From VXYL01 sp965116935 (GTDB taxonomy: Bacteria > Pseudomonadota > Gammaproteobacteria > Pseudomonadales > Azotimanducaceae), in assembly GCA_965116935.1 (NCBI GenBank), contig OZ220737.1, forward strand, positions 5,208,001-5,272,000: a DNA stretch of 64,000 nt, read 5' to 3'. Below, piece by piece: positions 1 through 9,571 of this stretch. Below the pieces are notes generated by a model. The model was not told the DNA's origin. It saw only the letters and a program-made list of their open reading frames with translations, and ran no database searches. Positions within the stretch are counted from its first letter, which is position 1, and every line of letters starts with the position of its first letter. Made by a program: the position numbers and the translations under genes.

Positions 1-183
1 GGCAGCGAAGCCGCCCTCCCCGGCCGCCGCGAGCAGAAAGCCGAGCACGGCAAGGGCGAAGTAGCGTTTCTGGTCCGCGACATGGCTGAGGAGACGGCGG
101 TAGATGCGCCAGTCGCTGGTGGCGGCAGGCGGGGCCGCGGGTACGGTCACGGCTTCCGGAGTCTCGCTTCGCTCTTCGCTCAC
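1..183 (-). CDS. msbA: MsbA-like lipid A export ABC transporter, N-terminal fragment
   Basis: Only the first 61 codons are inside the window; the gene runs off the left edge. The GTG at 181-183 opens a frame with a polar N-terminus followed by DWRIYRRLLSHV and a hydrophobic stretch FALAVLGFLLAAAGEGG. This pattern is typical of the cytoplasmic elbow and first membrane helix of MsbA-type exporters, which flip lipid A-core across the inner membrane. The start lies just after the galU stop on the same strand, so the two may be co-transcribed. The ATPase domain is not visible, so the call rests on the N-terminal pattern alone and another ABC exporter is possible. Confidence 0.55.
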   Translation of the reverse strand, partial: MSEERSETPEAVTVPAAPPAATSDWRIYRRLLSHVADQKRYFALAVLGFLLAAAGEGGFAA

Positions 184-196
184 GGCGCGAGGGAGC

Positions 197-1036
197 TCAT
201 GCTGCGGCGACGGCATCGCCCCGGCGCAGGGCATAGCAGTGGTTGGTGGCTGCGACGAAGCCATCGAGGGTGCCGCAGTCGAAGCGACGGCCCTTGAACC
301 GGAGCGCCACCACCCGCCCCTCTTGTGCCTGTTGGCGCAACGCGTCGGTGATTTGGATCTCGCCGCCGGCACCCGGCGACGTGGCCTCGATCAGGCCGAA
401 GATGTCGGGGGTGAAGATGTAGCGACCGACGATGCCCAAGGTGCTCGGCGCATCGTCTGGCGCCGGCTTCTCCACCATGTCGGTGACCCGAAGGGTGTCT
501 TGGTCGATCTCTGTGCCAGCCACGATACCGTAGCGTGACGCCGCCTCTCGCGCTATGTCTTCGACCGCCACGACGCTGCATCCGTGCCGCTCGAACGTCC
601 GCGTCATCTGTTCGAGCACGGCATCTGGTTCGTTGAGGCAAAGGTCGTCCGGCAGGAGTGCCGCAAATGGCTCCTCGCCGATCAGCGGCTGCCCGCACAG
701 AATCGCGTGTCCAAGCCCGAGCATCTGCCGCTGTCGCAACCAAGAGAAACGGCAGCCATCGAGCAGCGCCCGGATGCCGTCCAAGCGTCCTTCAGCCGTC
801 GAACCCTGAACCCGCCGTTCCACGTCCGGCACATCGTCAAAGTGATCCTCCATCGCGCCCTTGCCGCGCGCCGTGACGAAAGCCATGTGCCGGATGCCAG
901 CCGCCGCCGCCTCCTCCACGCCATACTGGATGAGGGGCTTGTCGAGAATCGGCAGCATCTCCTTCGGCACCGCCCGCGTCGCCGGCAAGAACCGCGTGCC
1001 GTAGCCGGCCACCGGAAACAGGCATTTGGCAATCAT
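197..1036 (-). CDS. galU: UTP-glucose-1-phosphate uridylyltransferase
   Basis: Makes UDP-glucose from UTP and glucose-1-phosphate in the cytoplasm, feeding polysaccharide and LPS synthesis. The 279-residue product begins MIAKCLFPVAGYGTRFLPAT, the nucleotide-binding signature of the family, followed by KEMLPILDKPLIQYGVEEA. Further family motifs are AFVTARGKGAMEDHFD, LPDD, VEKP and the C-terminal RRFDCGTLDGF. The frame extends 37 codons upstream, but the ATG at 1034-1036 places the signature at the N-terminus as in homologues, so I chose it. The product is slightly shorter than the usual ~290-300 residues. The TGA stop lies just before the GTG of the downstream msbA-like gene. Confidence 0.93.
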   Translation of the reverse strand: MIAKCLFPVAGYGTRFLPATRAVPKEMLPILDKPLIQYGVEEAAAAGIRHMAFVTARGKGAMEDHFDDVPDVERRVQGSTAEGRLDGIRALLDGCRFSWLRQRQMLGLGHAILCGQPLIGEEPFAALLPDDLCLNEPDAVLEQMTRTFERHGCSVVAVEDIAREAASRYGIVAGTEIDQDTLRVTDMVEKPAPDDAPSTLGIVGRYIFTPDIFGLIEATSPGAGGEIQITDALRQQAQEGRVVALRFKGRRFDCGTLDGFVAATNHCYALRRGDAVAAA

Positions 1037-1159
1037 GGCGGAAGTGGCCACGCCGGCGCCCAAGAGGGCGTCGAGGCGATTATAGGCGGCAGTGCATGCG
1101 GCATAGAACGTCCATTCACGCTCCGGCGGACTGACCGCAGAGCGCAAGCGCAGCGGCCC

Positions 1160-2780
1160 TCAATCCCGCTGCAAGAGCACCACCGACTCTACGTGGGGGC
1201 GCAGTTCCTCCCACTCGAACCGCACGGGTTTCATCTTGCGCTGGCTCGTCAGGAGCTCCGCCTGGTCGTCGGCATGACGGGACTCCGGGTCGTCGCTGAT
1301 GCCGGGGTTCTACGAGTGGGAGCGGATTCCTCCGCGGGAGTAGAAATCGAGGCGCATGATTCGGGAGCCGACAAACGCGACCCATTTCTCGAAACCGCGT
1401 GGCCTGTAGGAGACGGCGAACAGCGTGGTCGGGCAAAAGTACACCGGCCCCATGTCGCAGTCCCGCCATTGGTCCTTGACGTGGAGTGCCCCGCCCGGCG
1501 CGATGCGTCCGCCGGACATGGGCCAGTCGCGGCCTTCCCGGCCGCCGACGCGGAACTCGTCGCCATACCGGCGGCTTAGGCCGTGAGGCATTGCGGCCAT
1601 CCGCGCGGCGGCGTCCTCGAGACCCGCAACCATGGCGCGCACGACGCCGCCGTCGGGCGGCATTCCCCGCTCGATCACGTCGCGCAGCATGTAGCGGTCG
1701 AAACTGGCGAGCGAGGTGCGCAGGCTTTCGCGCCAGTACAAATGCTTCAGCGCCGCAGTGGACTCGGCGTCGAGGTGGCCGTCGAAGCTCAAGAGATCGT
1801 CCGCAAAGCGCCGCACCTCGGGGGCAAGATCCGCGTCCTTGAGGCCCGCGCGAAGCGGGTTGATGAATCGCTCCCAGCCTAAGCTCAGCGTGTCAAAGAC
1901 GAGCGCAAAGGCATCGGCTTCGGTCATTTGCTCCGTCTCAGACAACATGTCAATGGCGCGTTGGCCGCGGCTGTTCGGCCCCGTGGTGTAGCCCGCGGTG
2001 AGGAGGTAAGCCGGCTTGCCGTGCGTCTGCGACGGCGGCCTCGTGTCCATGAAGGCGGGGGCAACGTTGTTGTTCTGCAGGTAGCCGGCCGCAGGGGAGT
2101 GGATGGCAAGGAGATCCTCGACCTCGTGGATGCCCTGCCAGGCGGTGTCGCTGCTGTTGCCGTCCACGGGCCGCAGCCAGTCGACACCGGGATCGGGACG
2201 AACTGGGGTCATGCCGGCGCGAAGGTAGAGGATGTCGCCGGTGCGGTCGGCCGCAAGCAAATTCTGCGGGAACATCCAGCCGGCGCGCTGGGCGTCGAAA
2301 AAACTTGTTGACGCTGGTTGCCATGTTCATGGCGCGGGCGACGTTGGCGAGCCCTTCAAGGTTGGCGTAGTACGGCGTGCTGACGACCCAAGCCCGGTCA
2401 CCGTCGCGCGCCACGACCGGCGACGGCACGTCGTTGTGGTCCGTGTACTCAGCCGTCACGGTCAACGGCTCGCGGTCCTTGACGGCAATGGTGATGGTCC
2501 TTTTGACGAAAGCCCTCTACGCCGGCGAAGAGATACTTGCCCGGATCGCCCTTAACCGTCGCAATCTCGTAGCAGTCGGCGGGCGTGGGAGCGGAGATTC
2601 CAGAGCCTCGCCTGGTAGTCCACTTCCACCGTCTGCTCGACGGAGAGCGGCCCCATGATGTGCCACGGCAGCGCGCCGGGCTCGATGTGCTGCGCGACGG
2701 TGCCGCGCGCGGCATGGATCGACACTGCGTCGTTTCGTCCCGGCAACCCTACCAGAACCCCGGCAAAGGAAGCCGCTGCG
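1160..2780 (-). pseudogene. Penicillin acylase family (Ntn hydrolase) remnant, multiply frameshifted
   Basis: Read 3' to 5' of the plus strand, pieces of one protein are spread over all three frames. They include GLPGRNDAVSIHAARGTVAQ, WHIMGPLSVEQTVEVDY, ADCYEIATVKGDPGKYLFAG, a long middle piece (1310-2275) with GWMFPQNLLAADRTGDILY and QNNNVAP, and a C-terminal piece ending VVLLQRD at 1160. The order and the motifs GRND, NPQN-like and QNNN-AP match the beta chain of penicillin/acyl-homoserine-lactone acylases. At least four frame changes are needed, and the signal peptide, alpha chain and nucleophilic serine region are not recognisable. It is best read as a decaying gene. Clustered sequencing errors are the alternative but would be unusual in such number. 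Confidence 0.75.
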
Positions 2781-3371
2781 ACCTCGGCGAGGCCCGCGCG
2801 ATCGAAAGAGGACGCGCACTCGGCGCGAGCGGGGTGCCTATGGCGCCTGCCTCTCGCCCGAGCTCTCGCGCCCTTCTCGCAGCATCGCCCGCAAATGACC
2901 GCAAACCAGACCGCCGATTCGGGCCTGGGCGGCTGGGCCCGGGGCTCGGCGAATGGCACGCGAAAGACGCCATGCGGCTTCGCGGTGCTCGGCCTCGGGA
3001 GAGCGTGGACTGCGGCCGGGCATTGTGCGCTTTCCCTGCCGCGATGTGCGCGCGCGCGCTGCTGCAGCGGCCGTGGGCGGGAACAGGGGCAACTCTCGCC
3101 CGCTCTGCGTCACGGCAATGCCAATCGCCCTGTCGTTGTCGTGATCCCTCTTGCGGCCTGCCTGTCTCATGGCTCTCGTCCCGTTGCTTCGAGGCCCTCC
3201 CGCTCAATGCATGCAGCTTACCAAGTGCTGTATGTTTTTACAATCATGGGTTTCTGTCATGACTGTGCGCCCGCGCGCCCTGGCGGGCGCGTTGGCAGTT
3301 CGCTGCGCGAACTGCTGGCCTTCGATTGGGCAGGCCACGCCACGATATACCGAGAGCACCCGGTACTCCCC
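2781..3371. other. Intergenic stretch without a recognised gene
   Basis: No frame on either strand has protein-like composition here; the open frames are arginine-rich shadows. It may contain the unrecognisably decayed 5' part of the acylase pseudogene. Around 3272-3325 lies a copy of the dispersed repeat: a GCGCGCCC/GGGCGCG hairpin followed by the CAGTTCGC/GCGAACTG hairpin. This could also act as the 3' end structure of clpB transcripts, which end at 3372. Confidence 0.5.
3272..3325. repeat. Dispersed palindromic repeat (modules A+B)
   Basis: Two adjacent hairpins: a GC-only stem (GCGCGCCC with GGGCGCG) and then CAGTTCGC with GCGAACTG around a short loop, ending in CTGGCCTTCGA. The same two-part unit recurs near 17546, 22511, 59812 and 63701, always between genes. 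Confidence 0.8.
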
Positions 3372-5945
3372 TCAACTCGCTGCGTGGAACTGCATGGCCC
3401 CGTCACGCCAAGTCACCGCGATGGTTTGGCCTGGGCCGAAGCGGCCTTCCAACAAGGCGGTGGAGAGCGGGTTCTCTAAGCTGCGCTGGATGGCGCGTTT
3501 CATGGGCCTCGCGCCGTAGATGGGGTCGTAGCCTTGCTCCACCAGCGCGTCGGTGGCTTGCTGATCCATCAAAAGGCCGAGGTCCTGATCGGCCAAACGC
3601 TCGCGCAAGCGGGCGAGCTGGATGTCCGCAATCGCTGCCATGTCTTCCCGCTTGAGCGCGTGGAACACCACCACGTCGTCGATGCGGTTGATGAACTCCG
3701 GCCGGAAGCGCTCTCCCACCACCGCCAGCACAGCGTCCTGGATGGCGTCGTCGTGCCCTTCGGCGGCAAGCGTCTGGATGGCGTCGGAGCCGAGGTTCGA
3801 GGTCATCACCAGCACGGCGTTGCGGAAGTCCACCGTGCGGCCATGGCCGTCGGTGAGGCGACCATCCTCAAGCACCTGCAGCAGGAGGTTGAACACGTCC
3901 GCGTGCGCCTTCTCGATTTCGTCAAGCAGAATCAACGCATAGGGGCGACGGCGCACTTTCTCGGTGAGTTGGCCACCCTCCTCGTAGCCGACGTAGCCAG
4001 GCGGTGCGCCGATCAGCCGGGCGACGGCATGGCGTTCCATGTATTCGGACATGTCGATGCGGATCATCGCGTCCTCGCTGTCGAACAGCGCCACCGCCAG
4101 CGCCCGGCAGAGTTCGGTCTTGCCGACGCCGGTAGGGCCCAGAAACAGGAAGCTGCCGTTCGGCCGGTTTGGATCGGCAAGCCCCGCACGCGCCCGCCGC
4201 ACCGCCTCCGCCACCACCTGCACCGCATCGTCCTGGCCAACGACCCGCTTGTGCAGTTCGCCCTCGAGCGCCAGCAGCCGGTCGCGCTCGCCTTCGAGCA
4301 TCTTCGCCACCGGCACCCCGGTCCAATGCGAAACCACCTCGGCGATTTCCTCGTCGGTGACGGAGCTGCGCAGCAGGTGGCGTCCCTTCTCGGCAGGCTC
4401 GCCGGCTTCCTCGAGCGACTTCTCGAGCGCCGGGATGCGACCGTATTGCAGCTCCGACATCTTGGCGAAGTCGCTGGCTCTGCGCGCCGCCTCGAATTCC
4501 AGTCTCGCCGCGTCAAGCGACTCCTTCACCTGCTGCGCGCCGTTGACGCTCGCCTTCTCCGCGGTCCACACCTCTTCGAGGTCCGCATATTCGCGTTCGA
4601 GTTCGCCGATGGTGCCTTCAAGTGCCTCCCGGCGCGCCTTGGTGGCATCGTCGGTCTCGTCCTTGAGCGCCGTGAGTTCAATCTTGTGCTGGATCAGGCG
4701 TCGCTCCAGCCGGTCCATGCTCTCGGGCTTCGAGTCCATCTCCATGCGAATGCGGCTCGCCGCTTCGTCCACGAGATCGATCGCCTTGTCCGGCAACTGT
4801 CGATCGGTGATGTAGCGATGCGAGAGTCTTGCCGCGGCGACGATTGCGGGGTCCGTGATGTCCACCGCATGGTGCAGTTCATAGCGCTCCTTGAGGCCAC
4901 GCAGGATGGCCACCGTGTCCTCCACGTTCGGCTCGTCCACCTGCACTTTCTGAAAGCGGCGCTCCAGGGCCGCGTCCTTCTCGATGTGCAGGCGGTACTC
5001 GTCGAGCGTGGTGGCGCCGACACAGTGCAGTTCACCCCGAGCGAGGGCGGGCTTGAGCATGTTGCCGGCGTCCATCGAACCCTCGGCCTTGCCCGCGCCC
5101 ACCACGGTGTGCAGTTCGTCGATGAAGAGGATGACGCTGCCTTCCTGCTTGCCGAGCTCGTTCAGCACGGCCTTCAGACGTTCCTCGAACTCGCCCCGGA
5201 ACTTGGCGCCGGCGATCAGCGCGCCCATGTCGAGGGCGAGGATGCGCTTGCTCTTCAACCCCTCCGGCACCTCGCCGTTCAGGATGCGCTGGGCCAGGCC
5301 CTCGACGATGGCCGTCTTGCCCACGCCAGGCTCGCCGATGAGTACGGGGTTGTTCTTGGTGCGCCGTTGCAGCACCTGGATCGTGCGGCGGATTTCGTCG
5401 TCCCGACCGATCACCGGGTCGAGCTTGCCGGCTTCGGCGCGCTCGGTGAGGTCCACGGTATAGCGCTCGAGGGCTTCGCGATTCTCCTCCGCATTGGCGT
5501 CGGTGACCGTCTCGCCACCTCGTGCCTGCCCCAGTGCCCGCTCAAAGGCAGCGGGATCGAAGCCGGCTTCGTCGAGCAGGCGAGCGGCCTTGCCTCCCGC
5601 CTGCGCCAGCGCCAGCGCCGCAACTTCAGACGAGACGAAGTCATCCTTGCGCCGCGCCGCCTCACGCTCGGCCAGGTTCAGCGCCCGCCCCAAGTCCGGG
5701 GTCAGGTTGACCTCGCCCGTGGGGCGACCGATGCGTGGCAACTGGCCGACCTCCTCGTCCACCCCCGCCCGCAACTCACCGGTTCGCACGCCCGCCGCCG
5801 CCAACAGCGGATTGACCCCACCGTCCTCGAGCAGCGCCGACAACAGGTGCAGCGGATCCACCGCAGGATGGTCGTGCGTCACGGCTAGGGATTGCGCCTC
5901 TGCCAAGGCCTTCTGCATCCGGGCGGTGAGCTTGTCGATCTGCAT
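3372..5945 (-). CDS. clpB: ATP-dependent disaggregase ClpB
   Basis: Hsp104-type chaperone that extracts proteins from aggregates together with DnaK. The 857-residue product has the N-domain (MQIDKLTARMQKALAEAQSLA), a first AAA+ domain with Walker A GEPGVGKT near residue 203 and Walker B ILFIDELHTVVGAG, and a coiled-coil middle domain (about 400-530). The second AAA+ domain has Walker A GPTGVGKT near residue 602 and Walker B LILLDEIEKAH. It ends with the usual GARPMKRAIQ sensor-2 region. An upstream in-frame TTG (5951) exists, but AGGAAG lies 7 nt before the ATG at 5943-5945 and only 1 nt before the TTG, which decides for the ATG. Length is normal for ClpB. Confidence 0.97.
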   Translation of the reverse strand: MQIDKLTARMQKALAEAQSLAVTHDHPAVDPLHLLSALLEDGGVNPLLAAAGVRTGELRAGVDEEVGQLPRIGRPTGEVNLTPDLGRALNLAEREAARRKDDFVSSEVAALALAQAGGKAARLLDEAGFDPAAFERALGQARGGETVTDANAEENREALERYTVDLTERAEAGKLDPVIGRDDEIRRTIQVLQRRTKNNPVLIGEPGVGKTAIVEGLAQRILNGEVPEGLKSKRILALDMGALIAGAKFRGEFEERLKAVLNELGKQEGSVILFIDELHTVVGAGKAEGSMDAGNMLKPALARGELHCVGATTLDEYRLHIEKDAALERRFQKVQVDEPNVEDTVAILRGLKERYELHHAVDITDPAIVAAARLSHRYITDRQLPDKAIDLVDEAASRIRMEMDSKPESMDRLERRLIQHKIELTALKDETDDATKARREALEGTIGELEREYADLEEVWTAEKASVNGAQQVKESLDAARLEFEAARRASDFAKMSELQYGRIPALEKSLEEAGEPAEKGRHLLRSSVTDEEIAEVVSHWTGVPVAKMLEGERDRLLALEGELHKRVVGQDDAVQVVAEAVRRARAGLADPNRPNGSFLFLGPTGVGKTELCRALAVALFDSEDAMIRIDMSEYMERHAVARLIGAPPGYVGYEEGGQLTEKVRRRPYALILLDEIEKAHADVFNLLLQVLEDGRLTDGHGRTVDFRNAVLVMTSNLGSDAIQTLAAEGHDDAIQDAVLAVVGERFRPEFINRIDDVVVFHALKREDMAAIADIQLARLRERLADQDLGLLMDQQATDALVEQGYDPIYGARPMKRAIQRSLENPLSTALLEGRFGPGQTIAVTWRDGAMQFHAAS

Positions 5946-6020
5946 GTTCAAACTTCCTGAGGCGACTCTTGCACTCTGCCTAAATGCGGCCCCAAGCGCC
6001 GCAATTCAACGCCGCAGCAC

Positions 6021-6044
6021 CGGCGCGCCCTAACGGGCGCGCCC
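6021..6044. repeat. GC hairpin downstream of comEC (module A)
   Basis: GGCGCGCCC, a 4-nt loop and GGGCGCGCC form a perfect 9-bp stem between comEC and clpB. It matches the GC-only module of the dispersed repeat. No T-run follows, so it is not a classical rho-independent terminator, though it may shield 3' ends. Confidence 0.65.
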
Positions 6045-6071
6045 GGACATCAACGGTGGCGGAACGGGTCC

Positions 6072-8483
6072 TCATGGACCACATGACCCCGTAGCCGCCA
6101 CACGCCAATAGGGACCGCCCCTGCAGCGCGTTCGCCGCACCACGTCCGGCTCTGCGCTGGACCACTGCACGGCACCGGAATGCGCGGTGTTGACAATGGT
6201 TGCGCCGGCCTCGCGCAGGCGCTCCATCACGTCGGCATGTGGATGGCCGAAGCGGTTGTCGAACCCCGCGCTCACCACCGCGACACGTGGACTGGCGGCG
6301 GCAAGGAAGGTCTCAGAGGTGCTGGTGGTGCTGCCGTGATGGGCGACCAGCAGGAAGTCGAGCGGCGGCACTTGCAGCACCCGTTCGACCCGGCGCTCGA
6401 TGTCCCCCGGCAACAGCGCGTGCGCGCCGCGAGTCTCGATGAGGAGCACACAGGACACATCGTTGGACTTCATGTCGCCGTGCCCGTGCCCATGTGCGGT
6501 CCGTCCATCAACGAGCCCCAATGGTGGCGGATGCAGCACCGAGAACGTCACTCCATCCCATTGCCACCTGAGCCCGGCGCGGCAGGGCGCGGCGGCGATG
6601 TGCGGCACCGGTTCGCCGGCAAGCACCGTCCCCACCGGCACCGCCCTGAGCACGCTTGCCACGCCGCCGGCGTGATCGGTATCGCCGTGGCTCGCGACCA
6701 GGATGTCGAGTTCCGTCACCCCCATGTGATTGAGCGCCGGCACCACCACCGACGCGCCGGCGTCGCGCCCGGTCAGATAGCTCGGTCCGGCGTCATACAA
6801 GAGGGCTCGCGTCTCTGTCTGCACCAGCACCGCCGTACCTTGTCCCACATCGAACGCCGTGATCCTCACCTCGCCAACCGGCACCGGCACCGGGCCGGGA
6901 ACGAACAGCAGCAGAGCAAGCCCAGCGGCTGCCCCCGCCGCCGTCGTGCGCGACACGGGCAGCAGCCACAGCGCGGCAAGACAACCCGCCAGCAGCATGT
7001 GCCAGCCCTCGACGGGCGTCGCCTTCGGCGCGACCCGATCCACGCTCGCGAGCAGTCGTTCCATGGCATGGATGCCAAAATCGGCACCGACTAGGAGCCA
7101 GCCATTCGGATCGACCCAAGGCAGGAATGCGCCCGCCAGTGCAAGCGGCGTCACCGCGAAGGTCACGAGCGGCACGACCACGAAATTCACCACCGGGCTA
7201 TACGGGTGAATGTGACCGATCAACACCGCCGTCACCGGTGCCAGCGCCACCGCCACCACTGTCTGCACCCGCACCAAGGAGCCGACCCAGGACTCGCCAA
7301 GCCCGCCACCCCGCCAACCGGGCTCGCCAAACTCGGCGACGAGCTGACGCGGCGCGAAGAACGCCAGCAACGCACCCACCGCCCCAAACGAGAGCCAAAA
7401 CCCCGCGTCCAGCGGCGCCATCGGGTCCAGCGCCAGCACCGCCGCCATCGCCAGCGCATACACGCGCATGGGCCGCGCCGCACGCCCAGCCAGCATTCCC
7501 GACAGCGCCGCCGCCGACATGACGAAGGCGCGCACCAGCGACAATCCCGCCCCACCAAGCACCACGTAGCCACCAGACAACGCGAGCGCCCCCATTGCTC
7601 CCAGCACAAGCGCCGGCGCGCCCAGCAAGAAGGCAATCGCCCGACCCACGAGGAAGCCCAACCCGGCCACGAGCCCCACGTGCAGACCCGAAATGACGAG
7701 CAGATGCATCGTCCCGGTGCGGCGATAGCGATCCTTCGCTTCCGGGCCAAGCGCGGCGCCATCGCCGACGGTCAGGGCCCGGATGACATCGGCGTGCGCG
7801 AGCCCCAAGCTCTCGATGCGTTCGCGGATGCGGTCCCGCAGCCGATCAACGCGTCCCCATCCCGTCGCCTCGACTTCGAGCAGTTCTCCTTCGAGCACAT
7901 TGCCGGTCGCGACGATGCCGGCGCGACGATGCCACTGTTCGGCATCGAAGACGCCGTCGTTGACGCCGCCGTGCGGTGCCCGAAGGCGAACGACCAAACG
8001 CCAGCGCTGGCCCGGTGCCACGCGCTCCACGCCCTGCCAGAGAAGCCGCACCCTGGCGCCTCGGCAGCGTTCGGCAAGGGGAGGCCGGTTGCGTAGCGCC
8101 GCGGCCGCTGGTGCGTCCTCGATTGCGAACGCAAAGCGCCAGAGCGAGTCTTGCTCGAATGGCAGGTCGATGACGCGTCCGGTGATCTCGCCGGTGCCGA
8201 CGCAAGCTGCACCCGCCACGGGACTGGTGACATCGATGTGCAAGGCTCCGTGCCCTAGGCCAGTCAGCAACGCGACGAGCACGGGCACTTTCCCGCACAC
8301 CGAGGGTCGAGTCCACGCGTCGGCGCGCGCGCCAACGCATGCTGCCGGCGCCAAGACGCCGGCAGCGCCGAACAGCGCCCACCAAAACGGGTGCACGGTC
8401 GGCAGCCAATGCACGACAATGACGCCCGCGCAAAAGGCAAGCGCGATTTCGCGAACATCCGGCACCAACACAGGAACGAACAA
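6072..8483 (-). CDS. comEC: ComEC/Rec2 DNA-uptake channel protein
   Basis: Inner-membrane channel that passes single-stranded DNA into the cytoplasm during natural transformation. The 803-residue product starts with several hydrophobic segments. It then has the DUF4131-like soluble region, the Competence domain with TGTMHLLVISGLHVGLVAGL near residue 250, and more membrane helices. The C-terminal metallo-beta-lactamase domain carries the metal-binding motif SHGDTDHAGG. Length fits the gammaproteobacterial family. It is divergent from the DUF2062 gene with only 23 bp between starts, so promoters must overlap the coding starts. No other competence genes are in the window, and ComEC alone does not show that the organism is transformable. 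Confidence 0.93.
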   Translation of the reverse strand: MFVPVLVPDVREIALAFCAGVIVVHWLPTVHPFWWALFGAAGVLAPAACVGARADAWTRPSVCGKVPVLVALLTGLGHGALHIDVTSPVAGAACVGTGEITGRVIDLPFEQDSLWRFAFAIEDAPAAAALRNRPPLAERCRGARVRLLWQGVERVAPGQRWRLVVRLRAPHGGVNDGVFDAEQWHRRAGIVATGNVLEGELLEVEATGWGRVDRLRDRIRERIESLGLAHADVIRALTVGDGAALGPEAKDRYRRTGTMHLLVISGLHVGLVAGLGFLVGRAIAFLLGAPALVLGAMGALALSGGYVVLGGAGLSLVRAFVMSAAALSGMLAGRAARPMRVYALAMAAVLALDPMAPLDAGFWLSFGAVGALLAFFAPRQLVAEFGEPGWRGGGLGESWVGSLVRVQTVVAVALAPVTAVLIGHIHPYSPVVNFVVVPLVTFAVTPLALAGAFLPWVDPNGWLLVGADFGIHAMERLLASVDRVAPKATPVEGWHMLLAGCLAALWLLPVSRTTAAGAAAGLALLLFVPGPVPVPVGEVRITAFDVGQGTAVLVQTETRALLYDAGPSYLTGRDAGASVVVPALNHMGVTELDILVASHGDTDHAGGVASVLRAVPVGTVLAGEPVPHIAAAPCRAGLRWQWDGVTFSVLHPPPLGLVDGRTAHGHGHGDMKSNDVSCVLLIETRGAHALLPGDIERRVERVLQVPPLDFLLVAHHGSTTSTSETFLAAASPRVAVVSAGFDNRFGHPHADVMERLREAGATIVNTAHSGAVQWSSAEPDVVRRTRCRGGPYWRVAATGSCGP

Positions 8484-8506
8484 ACCACCCGCTATGGCCC
8501 CCGTTT

Positions 8507-9037
8507 ATGCCACCTGACTGGCTCTTGCGATACCTCCCAACTCGCCATTCGATCCGTAGGCAAAGGCTCCTCGGACCTGTGCGACATCGGCTAGCGGACC
8601 CGGAGCTGTGGCACCTGCACCGCCGCAGCGTCGGCGGAGCGTTCTTCATTGGCCTGTTCTCCGCCTTCGTGCCAGTGCCGGGACAGACGCTGGTCGCTGC
8701 GGTGCTGGCGATCATGTTCCGCTGCAACTTGCCGATGGCAGTGGGGCTCGTCTGGGTCACCAATCCGCTCACTGCCGGGCCGATGTTCTTCTTCGCCTAC
8801 AAGCTCGGCGCCTGGCTCCTCGACATGCCGGCCTCGGCTGGCGACGCCGACCTTTCCTGGCAGTGGCTGGTGTCGACTCTTCGTACCAACTGGCAGCCGT
8901 TCCTGCTCGGCTGCCTGGTCTGCGCCTGGGTGAGCGGACTCACCGGCATGGTGGTCTCCCGGCTGCTGTGGCGGATGCACGTGGTTCGCCGCTGGAAGGA
9001 GCGCAGGCAAAGGCAGCGTCAGAGATGCTCGAAGTAA
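8507..9037 (+). CDS. DUF2062 domain membrane protein
   Basis: Small inner-membrane protein of 176 residues. The DUF2062 pattern is clear: a basic N-terminus (LHRRSVGGAFFIGLFSAFVP), then PVPGQTLVAAVLAI, the conserved WVTNPLTAGPMFFFAYKLG, and a final helix before a very basic tail (RRWKERRQRQRQR). Function in the family is unknown. It is encoded divergently from comEC, as seen in many gammaproteobacteria, and its last 19 nt overlap the end of the convergent GyrI-like gene. Confidence 0.85.
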   Translation: MPPDWLLRYLPTRHSIRRQRLLGPVRHRLADPELWHLHRRSVGGAFFIGLFSAFVPVPGQTLVAAVLAIMFRCNLPMAVGLVWVTNPLTAGPMFFFAYKLGAWLLDMPASAGDADLSWQWLVSTLRTNWQPFLLGCLVCAWVSGLTGMVVSRLLWRMHVVRRWKERRQRQRQRCSK

Positions 9038-9469
9038 ACATCCGTGACGAGCCGGCTCGGCTCGTCGTACCAGTCGCCGTAAACCTCCAGCACAGCGGAC
9101 CCGTCACCAACGACCGCTCGCTGCACCAATTCCGCAGCGCTGCGTTGGCACGAGGCAACCCGGAATACTCCCCGTGATGTCGGGTGTGGGCGCGGCACGC
9201 AAGGCCGGTAGTTCGACGCAGCGCACCAAGTCCGCGTCCTCGAACGGCGACGACACGGGCACGCCCACCTGCAACACCAGGCCATCCGGATGCGGCCGGT
9301 ACAGCGCATGGTTGTGTCCGCCGTGCTGCCGGCCGCGCTCCCGCAGCCACTCATACACCACATCGAACAGCACCGTGATTCGCTGCGGAATCTCCTCCAT
9401 CCGCACGACGGCACTGGCGGTCGCCAAGGTCGTCGCTGGGGTGCCCACGATGTCGAATTCGTACGCCAT
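9019..9469 (-). pseudogene. GyrI-like small-molecule-binding domain gene, two frameshifts
   Basis: The ATG at 9467-9469 opens MAYEFDIVGTPATTLATASA, continuing to VELPA. The homologous continuation (HHGEYSGLPRANAALRNWCSE) lies in a second frame. The C-terminus LEVYGDWYDEPSRLVTDVY, stopping at 9019, lies in a third. Together they give one GyrI-like/AraC effector-binding domain of about 150 residues. Proteins of this fold bind hydrophobic small molecules or cyclopropanoids. Two frame changes within ~130 nt make it a pseudogene, unless the assembly has indels here. It is convergent with, and overlaps, the DUF2062 gene. Confidence 0.7.
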
Positions 9470-9533
9470 GTCCAAGTCCCTCCGGTGCTTGCGCCGACAG
9501 CTGTGCGAGGCTTTTGTCCCAAGCCCCCCGCTT

Positions 9534-9562
9534 TTGACACTAACCCATGCCCTCCCTATAGT
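9534..9562 (+). promoter_or_regulatory. Sigma-70 promoter for the yceD-rpmF-fab operon
   Basis: TTGACA at 9534-9539, exactly 17 nt spacer, and TATAGT at 9557-9562. This is close to the ideal housekeeping promoter. The predicted transcription start falls at about 9568-9570, while the yceD ATG is at 9572, so the mRNA would have almost no leader and no Shine-Dalgarno sequence. Confidence 0.75.
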
Positions 9563-9571
9563 CCGCGCGCC

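Noticed and set aside
3534..5888. 784-codon open frame antisense to clpB
   Set aside because: Composition follows the complement of clpB codons and has no domain; high GC content creates long antisense frames.
5946..5951. TTG start for clpB two codons upstream
   Set aside because: The AGGAAG site would be only 1 nt away; it is 7 nt from the ATG at 5945.
6021..6044. Rho-independent terminator after comEC
   Set aside because: The hairpin is strong but no T-run follows, and the same hairpin occurs at unrelated places as a repeat.
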